DNA from: UBA10649 sp963700745
GTDB taxonomy: Bacteria; Actinomycetota; Actinomycetes; S36-B12
Reading direction: 5' to 3'
Assembly (NCBI GenBank): GCA_963700745.1
Contig: CAVOYT010000009.1
Coordinates: 248,001-312,000 of the forward strand
DNA length: 64,000 nucleotides
Part shown: piece by piece, positions 8,276 through 17,432 of the stretch
Position numbering within the stretch: the stretch's first letter is position 1
How the letters are laid out: each line of letters starts with the position of its first letter
The notes under the pieces: generated by a model
Told to the model about the DNA's origin: nothing
What the model saw: only the letters and a program-made list of their open reading frames with translations
The model's database searches: none
Translations under genes and position numbers: made by a program

Positions 8276-9031
8276 TCAGCACGGAGACGGTCAGCCCCGG
8301 CCGCGCCTGCTCGATCGGGCCGGCGAACTGGGCCGCGGCCTCAGCCAGAACCGCAGACTCGTCGTTCGTCGCGACGTGGTGCGTCAGCACCAGCAGGCCC
8401 GCTCCCGCCTCTTGGGCGATGCGTCCGGCATCGGCGCCCGTCAGGTGGACGTGGGTCGGGTTGTCCTTCGCCCACGAACGACGCCTCGAACAGGGCGACG
8501 TCGGTTCCCTGCGCGAGCTCGGCCAGGGCGGCCTCCGGTCCGGTGTCGCCGGAGTAGGTGATCGACCGCCCGCCGGCGCTCACCCGCACGCAGTAGGCCT
8601 CCACCGGGTGAGCGGCGCGGACGGTCGTGATCGTGAACGGTCCGATCTCCACCGGATCAGGCCCGAGGGTGAGGACGTCGAACTCTGCCGCCAGCGTGCT
8701 CGGGGTCGGCCATCCCGTAGATCGCGGCGAGCCGTTCGCGGGTGTCGGAGGGGCCGAACACCGGCAGGCGTCGTCCAGACCGCGCGGGCGCGTAGTGGCG
8801 GACAACGTATAGAGATGCCGCGTCGACGCAGTGATCGACGTGGCAGTGGGTCAGCACGACGGCCGACAGGGCGTCGTCGGCAGCCAGGTCCACGTACTGC
8901 TGAAGGACTCCGAGCGCCCCGTTCCCGAGATCGAGGATGATCCGGTGCCCGTCGTGCTCGAGCAGGTAGCACGATGCCGGGGACTGCGCGTTCGGATAGG
9001 AGCCCGCGCACCCGACGACGGTGAGCTTCAC
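8276..9031 (-). CDS. MBL-fold metallo-hydrolase (beta-CASP-free, Rv1339-like position), frameshifted
   Basis: GTG start overlaps the murI stop (GTGA). The N-terminus KLTVVGCAGSYPN and the metal motif THCHVDHC (HxHxDH-like) identify a metallo-beta-lactamase fold; GDTGPEAALAEL and LTHHVATND follow in two further frames. Extra G bases near 8698 and 8470 explain the shifts. The end is unclear: removing one base near 8275 gives a stop after RPGLTVSV, while another reading ends on the rph start. The place between murI and rph is conserved in actinobacteria, where the homologue has been linked to cyclic-nucleotide cleavage; that activity is inferred, not seen. Confidence 0.8.
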
Positions 9032-9822
9032 GCCACCACCACGACCGCACCGATCTCGGGGCCGAGGAACCGCCGACCGAGGCGCTGGAACTCCTCGGGG
9101 TCCCCCGTGACCAGGAACTGGTGCACGGGCTCGGGGAGGTCCGGATGACGGAGCAGCCCCTTGGCGACCAGCGTGCGGTAGACGTCCTTCGCCGTCTCCT
9201 CCGCGCTCGACACCAAGGTGACGTCCTCCCCCATGACGTAGGAGATGACGCCCGTCAGCAGCGGGTAGTGCGTGCAGCCGAGCACGAGAGTGTCGACGCC
9301 GGCCGCCTTCATCGGCGCCAGGTACTCGGACGCGACGTCGATGAGCTCCGGTCCCCACGTGACGCCTGCTTCGACGAACTCGACGAAGCGCGGGCAGGCG
9401 ATGGACGTGAGATCGACGTGGGGAGCGGCGGCGAAGGCGTCCTCGTAGGCACCCGACGTCACCGTCGCGGAGGTGCCGATGACTCCCACGTGGCCCGAGC
9501 GGGTCGCCGACACCGCCCGGCGCACCGCCGGGTGGACCACCTCGATGACCGGCACGTCATACCGCTCGCGGGCATCACGGAGCGTGGCGGCACTGGCCGA
9601 GTTGCACGCGATGACCAGGGCCTTGACCCCGTCGTCGACGAGCGCGTCCATGATCTCGAGGGAGAAGGAGCGGACCTCGGCGAGAGGTCGCGGGCCGTAG
9701 GGGCCGCGCGCGGTGTCCCCGACGTAGCGGACCGGCTCATGCGGCAGTTGATCGAGGACCGCCCGGGCCACGGTGAGACCGCCGACCCCGGAGTCGAAGA
9801 TGCCGATCGCTGCGTCATTCAT
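9028..9822 (-). CDS. murI: Glutamate racemase
   Basis: 264 residues, intact. Interconverts L- and D-glutamate for peptidoglycan. The N-terminal IGIFDSGVGGLTVARA and the two catalytic cysteines in ACNSASAATL (Cys73) and LGCTHYPLL (Cys183) are all present, as is the acid-base context GDTARGPYGPR. It heads a tight series murI, MBL, rph, rdgB with 4-base overlaps at most joints. Standard length and no anomalies. Confidence 0.97.
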   Translation of the reverse strand: MNDAAIGIFDSGVGGLTVARAVLDQLPHEPVRYVGDTARGPYGPRPLAEVRSFSLEIMDALVDDGVKALVIACNSASAATLRDARERYDVPVIEVVHPAVRRAVSATRSGHVGVIGTSATVTSGAYEDAFAAAPHVDLTSIACPRFVEFVEAGVTWGPELIDVASEYLAPMKAAGVDTLVLGCTHYPLLTGVISYVMGEDVTLVSSAEETAKDVYRTLVAKGLLRHPDLPEPVHQFLVTGDPEEFQRLGRRFLGPEIGAVVVVA

Positions 9823-9883
9823 GAGGGCACCAGCCTAGGGCTCGCTGGTTGCGCGCCTCGGCATCTCGTCGTCGCGGGCGGCC

Positions 9884-10831
9884 CTACGCCCACAGCTGCC
9901 CGTCGAGGGCCTCCTCGGCGCTCTCGAGCGTGCCGTCATACGCACCCGTGGACAGGTACTTCCAGCCGCCGTCGCAGACGATGAACGCGATGTCCGCGGA
10001 GCGACCCTCGCGAACGGCCGCGCGGGCCGCGGCCAGGGCGGCGTGCAGGATCGCCCCCGTGGACGGCCCGGCGAAGATCCCCTCGGTCGTCATGAGCTCT
10101 CGCATGCGCCGCAGCGCATCGCGCGGCCCGACCGAGAACCGGCCGGTCAGCACGCTCTCGTCGTAGAGCTCGGGGACGAAGCCCTCGTCGAGATTCCGCA
10201 GACCGTAGACCAGTTCGCCGTATCGCGGCTCCGCCGCGATGACCTGGATGTCCGGCCGCTCCTCCCGCAGGAACCGTCCAGCGCCCATGAGCGTGCCGGT
10301 CGTGCCCAGCCCCGCCACGAAATGGGTGATCGTGGGCAGGTCGGCGAGCAACTCCGGGCCCGTGGTCTCGTAGTGCGCACGCGCATTGGCCTCGTTCCCG
10401 TACTGATACAGCATGACCCAGTCGGGGTTCTCCTCGGCGAGCCGCCGGGCCACACGCACTGCCTCGTTGCTGCCTCCCGCGGCCGGCGACGCAACGACGT
10501 CGGCGCCCCAGGCCCGCAGCAGCTGAGCGCGCTCCGCGGACGTGTTCTCGGGGAGAACGCACACGAGGTGGTAGCCGCGCTGCCGGGCGACCATCGCCAG
10601 GGCGATCCCAGTGTTGCCGGACGTCGGCTCGAGCAGCGTGGAGCCCGGGTGCAGCAGGCCGTCCTTCTCCGCCTGCTCCACCATCTTCAGGGCCGCCCGA
10701 TCCTTGACCGACCCGGTCGGGTTGCGGTCCTCGAGCTTCGCCCACAGGCGTACGTCCGGGGTCGGCGACAGGTGCGCCAGCCCGACCAGCGGAGTGCCGC
10801 CGACCGCATCGAGCAGGGAGTCGAAGCGCAT
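9884..10831 (-). CDS. cysM: Cysteine synthase CysM (O-phosphoserine/CysO-dependent type)
   Basis: PLP enzyme of the cysteine synthase fold. Lys43 in NPTGSVKDRAALKM binds PLP; TSGNTGIALAM and GLGTTGTLMGAGR form the phosphate-binding loops. The start MRFDSLLDAVGGTPLV at 10831 was chosen over an upstream in-frame ATG because it lies one base from the cysO stop and matches the family N-terminus. The cysO-cysM order with mec upstream points to the route known in Mycobacterium tuberculosis, where CysM transfers CysO-thiocarboxylate sulfur to O-phosphoserine. Intact. Confidence 0.95.
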   Translation of the reverse strand: MRFDSLLDAVGGTPLVGLAHLSPTPDVRLWAKLEDRNPTGSVKDRAALKMVEQAEKDGLLHPGSTLLEPTSGNTGIALAMVARQRGYHLVCVLPENTSAERAQLLRAWGADVVASPAAGGSNEAVRVARRLAEENPDWVMLYQYGNEANARAHYETTGPELLADLPTITHFVAGLGTTGTLMGAGRFLREERPDIQVIAAEPRYGELVYGLRNLDEGFVPELYDESVLTGRFSVGPRDALRRMRELMTTEGIFAGPSTGAILHAALAAARAAVREGRSADIAFIVCDGGWKYLSTGAYDGTLESAEEALDGQLWA

Positions 10832-10832
10832 G

Positions 10833-11105
10833 TCAGCCGCCGGCGACGGCCGGGAGGATCGTGATGGAGTCGTCGTCGCGAACCTCGGTGCCCAGGCCGT
10901 CCAGGAAGCGGACATCCTCGTCGTTGAGGTACACGTTGACGAAGCGACGCAGGCCGTTGTCGTCGACGAGCCGCTCGCCGATCCCCGGGTACCGGGAATC
11001 GAGGTCCTTCACGACGGCCTCGAGCGAGGACCCGTCGACATGGACGATCTTGTCGCCGGCGGTGTACGTGCGCAGGATGGTGGGGATCCGAACCTCGACA
11101 GCCAT
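10833..11105 (-). CDS. cysO: Sulfur-carrier protein CysO (ThiS/MoaD fold)
   Basis: 90 residues with the ubiquitin-like ThiS/MoaD fold and the obligatory C-terminal Gly-Gly (AVAGG), the site of thiocarboxylation. The N-terminus is MAVEVRIPTILRTYT. The stop is one base from the cysM start. It carries sulfide to CysM; the cysteinyl adduct is then released by the Mec peptidase encoded at 11181-11603. The E1-like activating enzyme (MoeZ) is not in the window. Confidence 0.95.
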   Translation of the reverse strand: MAVEVRIPTILRTYTAGDKIVHVDGSSLEAVVKDLDSRYPGIGERLVDDNGLRRFVNVYLNDEDVRFLDGLGTEVRDDDSITILPAVAGG

Positions 11106-11180
11106 ATGACGAGCCTAGGAACGACTTCGGGGATCCGCACATCCAGATCGTGCAGGTGCAAGTGCTTTGCAGGATGGGCG

Positions 11181-11603
11181 TCAGGTAGGCGTGACCGCCA
11201 CCGGCTCCTCGGTGATCACGCCGTCCACGATGCGGAACGACCGGACCTCCACCGGCCCGTCCTCGGCGCCGGTCTCCCGCGTCGAGATGAGGACATAGTG
11301 GGCGTGCGGCTCGGAGGCGTAGGCGACGTCGGTGCGCGAGGGATAGGCCTCGGTCGCGGTGTGCGAGTGATAGATGACCACCGGCACCTCGTCGCGGTCG
11401 TCGAGGTCGCGGTACAGGCGGAGCAGGTCCGTCGAGTCGAACTCGTAGAAGGTCGGCGAGCGGGCAGCGTTGACCATCGGGATGAATCGCTCAGGACGAT
11501 CGGATCCGTCAGGACCGGCGATGACGCCGCAGGCCTCGTCGGGATGGTCCCGGCGCGCATGCGCGACCATGGCGTCGACAAGGTCCTGCCGGATGGTGAG
11601 CAC
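11181..11603 (-). CDS. mec: JAMM metallopeptidase Mec, CysO-cysteine hydrolase
   Basis: 140 residues. The JAMM zinc motif is complete: His79 and His81 in YHSHTATEAYPS, Ser89 and Asp92, with Glu23 in DEACG as the catalytic acid. In the M. tuberculosis pathway the homologue cuts cysteine off the CysO carrier. It lies upstream of cysO with a 75-bp gap and directly downstream of the DUF2017 gene. Intact. Confidence 0.93.
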   Translation of the reverse strand: MLTIRQDLVDAMVAHARRDHPDEACGVIAGPDGSDRPERFIPMVNAARSPTFYEFDSTDLLRLYRDLDDRDEVPVVIYHSHTATEAYPSRTDVAYASEPHAHYVLISTRETGAEDGPVEVRSFRIVDGVITEEPVAVTPT

Positions 11604-11612
11604 CCGACCACC

Positions 11613-12156
11613 CTAGGAGTCGCCGAGCAGGTGCTGCACGATCGACTCCTGCAGGAAGGTCAGCCAGTCGTACACCTGGAACAGGCCAGCGCGCGGATCA
11701 TCCTCGGGGAGGCTCGCCAACTCGTCGTGGTTGTCCTCGGAGATGTCGAGTCGGGAGCCGAGCGTCAGGCGGGTGTCGTTGAGGAAGCCCAGCCAGGCAT
11801 CTCGCGCCTCCTCCGTCACGATCGACGACCCCATCGCACTCGGCCAGTTCTCGGGCGACGGCGCGGGCGTGCTCGACCTTCGACTCCCGCAGGTCTCGCT
11901 CGGTGAACCGGCGGAACCGGTCGGCCGCGTCCGCGTCCTCGGAGTAGGCGTCGGGGAGGAGCCGTCGCAGCGCCGGGTCGTCCGGGACCGTCGCCTCCGG
12001 GTCGATCCCCACCAAGGCGACGAGAGGGTCGTCAGGGGACGGCGGCGACACCAGGTCGATCATCTGCGCCGCCAGCGACAGCAGCAGCGCGACCTCGACC
12101 TCCTCCAGCCGGATCCTGATCCCCGACCCCTCGATCGCGCCCTGCACCTCCGCCAT
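11613..12156 (-). CDS. DUF2017 family protein, one frameshift
   Basis: About 180 residues. The start MAEVQGAIEGSGIRIRLEE overlaps the clpS stop by one base (TGATG). Acidic and Leu-rich, with MIDLVSPPSPDDPLVALVG and the C-terminal stretch EARDAWLGFLNDTRLTLGSRL in a second frame. One extra G near 11833 divides the frames; removal gives AECMGSSIVTEEARDAW. The family is nearly always found between clpS and mec in actinobacteria, suggesting a link to N-end-rule proteolysis or CysO chemistry, but no function is established. Confidence 0.85.
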
Positions 12157-12440
12157 CAGTCGTCCTTCTGCAGCGTGGCCCACAGCCCGTAGCCGTGCAT
12201 GGCGCTCACATCGCGCTCCATCTCGTCGCGGCTGCCGTTGGATACGACCGCCCGGCCCTTCTCGTGCACGTCGAGCATCAACGACTCCGCCTTGGCCCGG
12301 TCGTAGTGGAAGTACTCCATGAACACGTAGGTGACGTACGACATGAGGTTCACCGGGTCGTTCCACACCAGCGTGATCCACGGACGTTCGGTCTCCTCGA
12401 CCACATCCGGGCGCACGACCTCGGCTGGGGCTACGGACAT
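12156..12440 (-). CDS. clpS: ATP-dependent Clp protease adaptor ClpS
   Basis: 94 residues, full length. The core WITLVWNDPVNLMSYVTYVF holds the Asn-Asp pair that grips the alpha-amino group of N-degron substrates, followed by the typical helix HYDRAKAESLMLDVHEKG. It delivers N-end-rule substrates to ClpCP/ClpAP. First gene of the clpS-DUF2017-mec-cysO-cysM-murI run; divergent from the class V aminotransferase gene 51 bp away. Confidence 0.96.
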   Translation of the reverse strand: MSVAPAEVVRPDVVEETERPWITLVWNDPVNLMSYVTYVFMEYFHYDRAKAESLMLDVHEKGRAVVSNGSRDEMERDVSAMHGYGLWATLQKDD

Positions 12441-12479
12441 GCCCCCATTGTTGCCCAGTCAGCCCCCCGGCCGTGCGGC

Positions 12480-12485
12480 TAGTCT
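12480..12485 (+). promoter_or_regulatory. -10 box of a leaderless promoter
   Basis: TAGTCT (TANNNT) lies exactly six bases before the GTG start at 12492 and no ribosome binding site is seen, so transcription should begin at the start codon. Confidence 0.55.
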
Positions 12486-12491
12486 GGCCGC

Positions 12492-14240
12492 GTGTCCGTC
12501 ATCGTCATCCCGCCACGGAGTGCAAACCTCCCTGAACCCCCGCTTCTCGCCCGGATCCGCGACGGCGTCATCGGGGACGACCAGGTGATGTGGGGGCCCT
12601 TCGGATCGCGGCGCGTAACGTATGCGGACTACACCGCGAGCGGCCGGGCGCTCGCCTTCATCGAGGACTTCATCCGCGACGAGGTGCTGCCCCGCTATGC
12701 GAATACCCACACCGAGTCGAGCGGCACCGGACTGCAGACCACCAGGCTCCGCGAGGACGCCCGACGCATCATCCACGACTCCGTCAATGGCGACGACGAC
12801 ACCTGCGTCATCTTCTGCGGGTCAGGGTCGACCGGTGCGATCAACAAGCTCGTCTCCATCCTGAACATCCGCATCCCCGCGGACCTCAATCGCCGTTACG
12901 ACCTCGACACCGCCATTCCTGCCTCCGAGCGACCGGTCGTCTTCATCGGACCGTTCGAGCACCACAGCAATGAGCTGCCCTGGCGCGAGTCGATCGCCGA
13001 CGTCGTCACGATCCACGAGGATGCCGACGGGCACATCGACTTGGACGACCTCACCTCCCAGCTCGAGCGCTACGCCGACCGCCCCCTGAAGATCGCCTCG
13101 TTCAGCGCCGCGAGCAACGTCACGGGCATCGTCACCGACACCCACCGCGTCTCACAGTTGCTGCACGAGCACGGTGCCCTCGCCTTCTGGGACTATGCGG
13201 CCGCAGCGCCCTACGTCGACATCGACATGAACCCCCGATGCGACGAGCATCCCCTCGCTCACAACGACGCGGTCTTCCTCTCCCCGCACAAGTTCATCGG
13301 CGGCCCCGGGACCCCGGGCGTGCTCATCGTGCGGCGGGAACTGCTCGCCAACTCGGTTCCCGACATCGTCGGCGGCGGCACGGTGGCCTACGTCAACCCC
13401 GAGGATCACAGCTACCTCGCCGACCCCGTGCATCGCGAGGAAGGCGGCACCCCGGCGATCATCGAGTCCATCCGGGCTGGACTTGTGTTCCAGCTGAAGG
13501 AGGCCGTCGGCACCGACACCATCCGCGCGCACGAGGAGGACTTCGTGCAACGGGCCATCACCGCGTGGTCCGGCAACCCCAGCATCCAGGTGCTCGGCAA
13601 CACCGAGGCGGATCGCCTGTCCATCGTGTCCTTCGTCATCAGGCGACCGGACGGACGGTACCTGCACCACAATCTCGTGGTCGCCATCCTGAACGACCTG
13701 TTCGGCATCCAGTCGCGAGGCGGGTGCTCCTGCGCCGGACCGTACGGCCACCGGCTGCTCGGCATCGACATCGAGCGGTCGCACGAGTTCGAGCGGGAGA
13801 TCACGCACGGCTGCGAGGGGATCAAGCCCGGTTGGGTGCGCGTCAACTTCAACTACTTCATCTCCGAGGCCGTCTTCGAATACCTCGTCTCCGCGGTGAT
13901 CCTCGTGGCGGACCATGGCTGGCGCCTGATGCCGCAGTATCGGTTCGACCCGGCCACGGGCCGATGGCACCACCGGAACGGCCCTGTGGAGCCGCCGCTT
14001 CGCCTGTCCCAGCTCCGGTACGGGGAGGACGGGCAACTCGCGTATCCCGAGCACCGAGAAACCGCCCCGGAGTCGGACCTCTCCGGCTATCTCACGTATG
14101 CACACGATCTGCTCGAGTCCCTGCCCGACGACATCGGCGAACCGGCCTCGTCCCGAGACGGGGTGTCGGCCGACTTCACCGCCCTGCAGTGGTTCGAGCT
14201 ACCGGCACTGTGCCTGCAGCCCGACGACGTCTCCCGCTGA
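12492..14240 (+). CDS. Class V aminotransferase-fold PLP enzyme (cysteine-desulfurase-like), long C-terminus
   Basis: 582 residues, intact. The Csd/SufS-like core covers about residues 20-450: YADYTASGRAL, FCGSGSTGAINKLV, FEHHSNELPWRES, and the PLP lysine in FLSPHKFIGGPGTPG. A Cys-containing loop RGGCSCAGPYGH occupies the place of the desulfurase active-site loop. The last 130 residues are an extension (YRFDPATGRWHHRNG and beyond) absent from ordinary desulfurases. No Suf scaffold gene is adjacent, so a role in Fe-S assembly is not supported. GTG start, probably leaderless. Substrate unknown. Confidence 0.8.
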   Translation: MSVIVIPPRSANLPEPPLLARIRDGVIGDDQVMWGPFGSRRVTYADYTASGRALAFIEDFIRDEVLPRYANTHTESSGTGLQTTRLREDARRIIHDSVNGDDDTCVIFCGSGSTGAINKLVSILNIRIPADLNRRYDLDTAIPASERPVVFIGPFEHHSNELPWRESIADVVTIHEDADGHIDLDDLTSQLERYADRPLKIASFSAASNVTGIVTDTHRVSQLLHEHGALAFWDYAAAAPYVDIDMNPRCDEHPLAHNDAVFLSPHKFIGGPGTPGVLIVRRELLANSVPDIVGGGTVAYVNPEDHSYLADPVHREEGGTPAIIESIRAGLVFQLKEAVGTDTIRAHEEDFVQRAITAWSGNPSIQVLGNTEADRLSIVSFVIRRPDGRYLHHNLVVAILNDLFGIQSRGGCSCAGPYGHRLLGIDIERSHEFEREITHGCEGIKPGWVRVNFNYFISEAVFEYLVSAVILVADHGWRLMPQYRFDPATGRWHHRNGPVEPPLRLSQLRYGEDGQLAYPEHRETAPESDLSGYLTYAHDLLESLPDDIGEPASSRDGVSADFTALQWFELPALCLQPDDVSR

Positions 14241-14249
14241 TCGGGCCTG

Positions 14250-16061
14250 CTACCTCGTCACCCGGATCGGGAACTCGGAGGACGCGTTCGCCAGGATGCC
14301 GCCCTTGGCGACAGCGACCACCCGGTAGGTGAACTTGCCCTTCACCTTCGGGACCGTGGCCTTCAGCCGGGCGCGACCCTTCGCGTTCGCCTTCGCGGTG
14401 ACGACGTTCTTCCACTTGGCCCCACGTTGGATCTGCAGGGCAAGCGTCTGACCCTTGACGGCGGGGCGGGCGCGCGCCTTGACGACCACCGTCTTGCCCC
14501 GGGGCACCCGCACGTCCTTCGGAGTGCCGGTCACCAGCGACAGCACCTGGGTGGTGAACGGGGCGCTCACGCCCTCGATCCGCGCGTCGGCCGGCGGCAC
14601 GACGACCTGCCAGGCTCCGGTCGTCGGTGGCGCGACCTGGAAGACGACGACTCCGTCCGCACCGGTCGGCGCGGACTGGATGTCCACCCACTTCTGCTTC
14701 TTTCCGTTGGGACGGAACTGCAGGGTCGCGGGAGTCCCGGCCAGCGGGGCCCCCTGCGACGTCACCGTCGCGGTGACGGCGACCGGGCTGCCGAAGACCG
14801 TCGACGCGGCCCCCGTGGCCGTGATGTCGGTCGACGCAGGCGCCAGCGACTGCGCGTAGCTGCGAATCAGCGGCCACTGCGCCGGATCGTCACCACCCAC
14901 CGTCCAGTAGGCCGCAGCGGACAGGCCGAACTCACCGACGAGCTGGGTCCGGGCCAGGACCGCCTCTGGCCCCACCCACCACATGACCCGCTTGGCCGTG
15001 CAGGTCTGCGTCGTGCCCGAGGAGTCGGTCCACTTCACCTTCTTGTCGTAGTAGACCCAGTTCTCCTGATCGCTCTCGGACCATTGGACGTCCTCGGGAG
15101 CAACCCCAACCGAGGCCAAGAGCGCCGGGATGTCCGCGTCCGCGACAGAAGCGTTCGCGGTCAGCGACTTGTAGGCGGCAGATCCGCTGCTCGGGCAGTT
15201 GCCGACGAGCCGGTAGCTGTTGCCGACCTTGCGCGTCCACGCCCGACCGTAGGTCGGTACGCCGATCTGCAGTTTCGCCGGATCCATGACGGAGGCGCTG
15301 TACTGGACGATGGAGCGCACCCACGGCATCGGGGCGATCGGACCGATGCTGCCCACGTGGTAGTCGTACGCCATGATTCGCACGCGGTCCGCCGACGGCG
15401 CGATGCCGGCGATGTTATAGACCCAGTAGCCGCTTCGCGAACTGCATGTCCCGGAGGTGTTGCACGGCGGCGGGATCGTCACGGACAGCAGCTTCCCCTG
15501 CGCGTGCAGTGCGGCGCCGAGCTCGGTGACGAACGTGGTCCAGTTCGGCTGCGTGGCCGCCCATGACGAGGAGCCATCCGAGAACGCGAATGTCTCGTAG
15601 TCCAGATCGATCCCGTCGTAGCCATTGGACATGACCAGTTCGACGATGTCGGCCACATGCTGGGCTCGCAGGGCAGGGTCGGCCAGGGTCTTGGCCATCC
15701 TGCCCTTGCCCGAGCCATCGGCAATGGCCGGCAGGACCACGAGTCCGGCTGCCCTGAGCTGGCCCATCGCCCAGGCGGCATTGGCCGCTCCGTTGGTGAA
15801 GTTCGGGTTGAGCCTGACCTGCACGCCGCCGCCGGACTTGGCCGTGGCCGAGTACCAGAACGGCGAGACATCGGTGAACAGGTCCGCGTTCTGGACAGCG
15901 GAGTTGACGCCGGCAGGTCGACCCGGCGACGTCATCCAGTAGGGCAGCCAGCCGCTCGCCACCCGCTTGGGCGCAGGGCCGTCCGCCTGGGCCGCTGGAA
16001 TCCCCCCGATGCCGGTGGCGAGCAGCACGAGTGAGGCAGCGATCACGAGGATTCGGCGCAC
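14250..16061 (-). CDS. Secreted GH18 glycoside hydrolase with Ig-like C-terminal domains
   Basis: 603 residues. Signal peptide at 1-26 (MRRILVIAASLVLLATG..AQA). The GH18 domain spans about 35-370; the catalytic DxxDxDxE motif is DGIDLDYE at 149-156, with Glu156 as acid. MAYDYHVGSIGP and VMWWVGPEAVLAR are other family-like strands. Residues 380-600 form Ig-like repeats (APLAGTPATLQFRP, VPRGKTVVVKARARP), probably cell-wall or polymer binding. GTG start with GAAGG upstream. Similar to spore-coat or cell-wall GH18 proteins of the YaaH group; chitin or peptidoglycan as substrate cannot be separated here. Confidence 0.88.
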   Translation of the reverse strand: MRRILVIAASLVLLATGIGGIPAAQADGPAPKRVASGWLPYWMTSPGRPAGVNSAVQNADLFTDVSPFWYSATAKSGGGVQVRLNPNFTNGAANAAWAMGQLRAAGLVVLPAIADGSGKGRMAKTLADPALRAQHVADIVELVMSNGYDGIDLDYETFAFSDGSSSWAATQPNWTTFVTELGAALHAQGKLLSVTIPPPCNTSGTCSSRSGYWVYNIAGIAPSADRVRIMAYDYHVGSIGPIAPMPWVRSIVQYSASVMDPAKLQIGVPTYGRAWTRKVGNSYRLVGNCPSSGSAAYKSLTANASVADADIPALLASVGVAPEDVQWSESDQENWVYYDKKVKWTDSSGTTQTCTAKRVMWWVGPEAVLARTQLVGEFGLSAAAYWTVGGDDPAQWPLIRSYAQSLAPASTDITATGAASTVFGSPVAVTATVTSQGAPLAGTPATLQFRPNGKKQKWVDIQSAPTGADGVVVFQVAPPTTGAWQVVVPPADARIEGVSAPFTTQVLSLVTGTPKDVRVPRGKTVVVKARARPAVKGQTLALQIQRGAKWKNVVTAKANAKGRARLKATVPKVKGKFTYRVVAVAKGGILANASSEFPIRVTR

Positions 16062-16151
16062 AGGGAACCTTCACAGCAGGGGACGTTTCGTCCATTCTGC
16101 GACACGCCGACCCGGACCCCGAGCACCGGCTCCCATCCGGCCTGTCGCACC

Positions 16152-17432
16152 ATGGAGCCCATGCGCATCGCCCGGAGCACGGATCAAGGCCGCCGCTGGC
16201 GGCTGACGGCTGCCGTCACAGCCACCCTCGGCCTCGTGGTCGGGGGCCTTCTGGCGCCGCCCGTCTCGGCCCGCCCGCTGGCGCCGACCGACCGGGATGT
16301 CGACAGCCTGATCGTCAAGCGGCTCGACAACCCCCGCCTCGGCAGCGAGGTCGGACTGCTCGCCGTGGACGCCTCGACGGGCGAAATCCTGTCTGAGCAC
16401 GGCAGTGGGCGCCTCATGCTCCCGGCGTCGAACATGAAGATCGTGACGGCGGTCACGACTTTGGCCACACTCGGGCCGGACGCCCGGTTCACGACGAAGG
16501 TCCGCGCCGGAGCCACGCCGACGGACATCGTCCTCGAGGGCGGCGGTGACCCGCTGCTCTCGACCACCGACCTGCGCAGGCTCGCCAACAAGACCGCCAG
16601 GGCCCTTCCGGCGGGCACCCCGGTCACCGTCCACGTCGACGACGACCTGTTCCCCGACACGGGGCGAGCCCCGGGGTGGACCCGTTCGTATATCCCGTCC
16701 GTCGTCGCCTCGGTCGAGGCGCTGGCCCGGATCTGGGACTACAGCAAGGACCCGAGTGCCAATGCCGTCCGGGTCTTCGCCCAGCGGCTGGAGAAGAAGG
16801 GCATCCCCGTGACCATCGGCCCGGACGCGGACGCCGGAGATGGCGCCGTGATCGCCGAGTCGAAGGGCCACACGGTCGATCAGGCCATTCGCGTGATGCT
16901 CAGGATCTCGGAGAACAACGTCGCCGAGGTGCTCTACCGGCAGGTGGCACACGCGGCCGGGTACGAGGCGTCCTGGACTGGCGCCCAGCAGGCCGCCGAG
17001 CAGGTCCTGCGCAACCTCGGCGTCGATCCGACCGGAATGTCCCTGCTCGATGGCAGCGGACTGTCCCGCAAGGATCGGGTGAGCCCCAGGTTCCTCGTCG
17101 ACGTGCTGCGGGTCGCCCGCACCAATAACCCGGAGCCGTTCACCACGATGTTCGAGCCGGACGCGATGCCGATCGCCGGCGTGAGCGGCACCCTCGACGA
17201 CCGCTACGGACGCTTCGTGACCAGGCAGGCGCGCTGCGCCCGGGGTGACGTCCGGGCCAAGACCGGGACCCTCTTCGACACCATCGCCCTGTCGGGCGTC
17301 GCCAACACCCAGGGTGGCCCGGAGCGCGTGTTCTCCATCCTTGTGAACGACCGGCCGCAGCGATACTCCGCGCTGTCCACCCGTCAGGCCGTCGATGGCC
17401 TGACGGCCACCATCGACGGCTGCTGGGACTAG
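16152..17432 (+). CDS. dacB: D-alanyl-D-alanine carboxypeptidase/endopeptidase, S13 family (PBP4 type)
   Basis: 426 residues with a Tat/Sec-like signal (RRWRLTAAVTATLGLVVGG..VSA, cleavage near 40). All three penicillin-binding motifs are present: SxxK as PASNMK (Ser93), SxN as SENNVAE (Ser253), KTG as RAKTGTLF. Removes terminal D-Ala or cuts cross-links in peptidoglycan outside the membrane. Shorter inserted domain than E. coli PBP4, as in mycobacterial homologues. Its TAG stop overlaps the stop of the convergent IclR gene (shared CTAG). A second ATG three codons in is an alternative start. Confidence 0.93.
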   Translation: MEPMRIARSTDQGRRWRLTAAVTATLGLVVGGLLAPPVSARPLAPTDRDVDSLIVKRLDNPRLGSEVGLLAVDASTGEILSEHGSGRLMLPASNMKIVTAVTTLATLGPDARFTTKVRAGATPTDIVLEGGGDPLLSTTDLRRLANKTARALPAGTPVTVHVDDDLFPDTGRAPGWTRSYIPSVVASVEALARIWDYSKDPSANAVRVFAQRLEKKGIPVTIGPDADAGDGAVIAESKGHTVDQAIRVMLRISENNVAEVLYRQVAHAAGYEASWTGAQQAAEQVLRNLGVDPTGMSLLDGSGLSRKDRVSPRFLVDVLRVARTNNPEPFTTMFEPDAMPIAGVSGTLDDRYGRFVTRQARCARGDVRAKTGTLFDTIALSGVANTQGGPERVFSILVNDRPQRYSALSTRQAVDGLTATIDGCWD

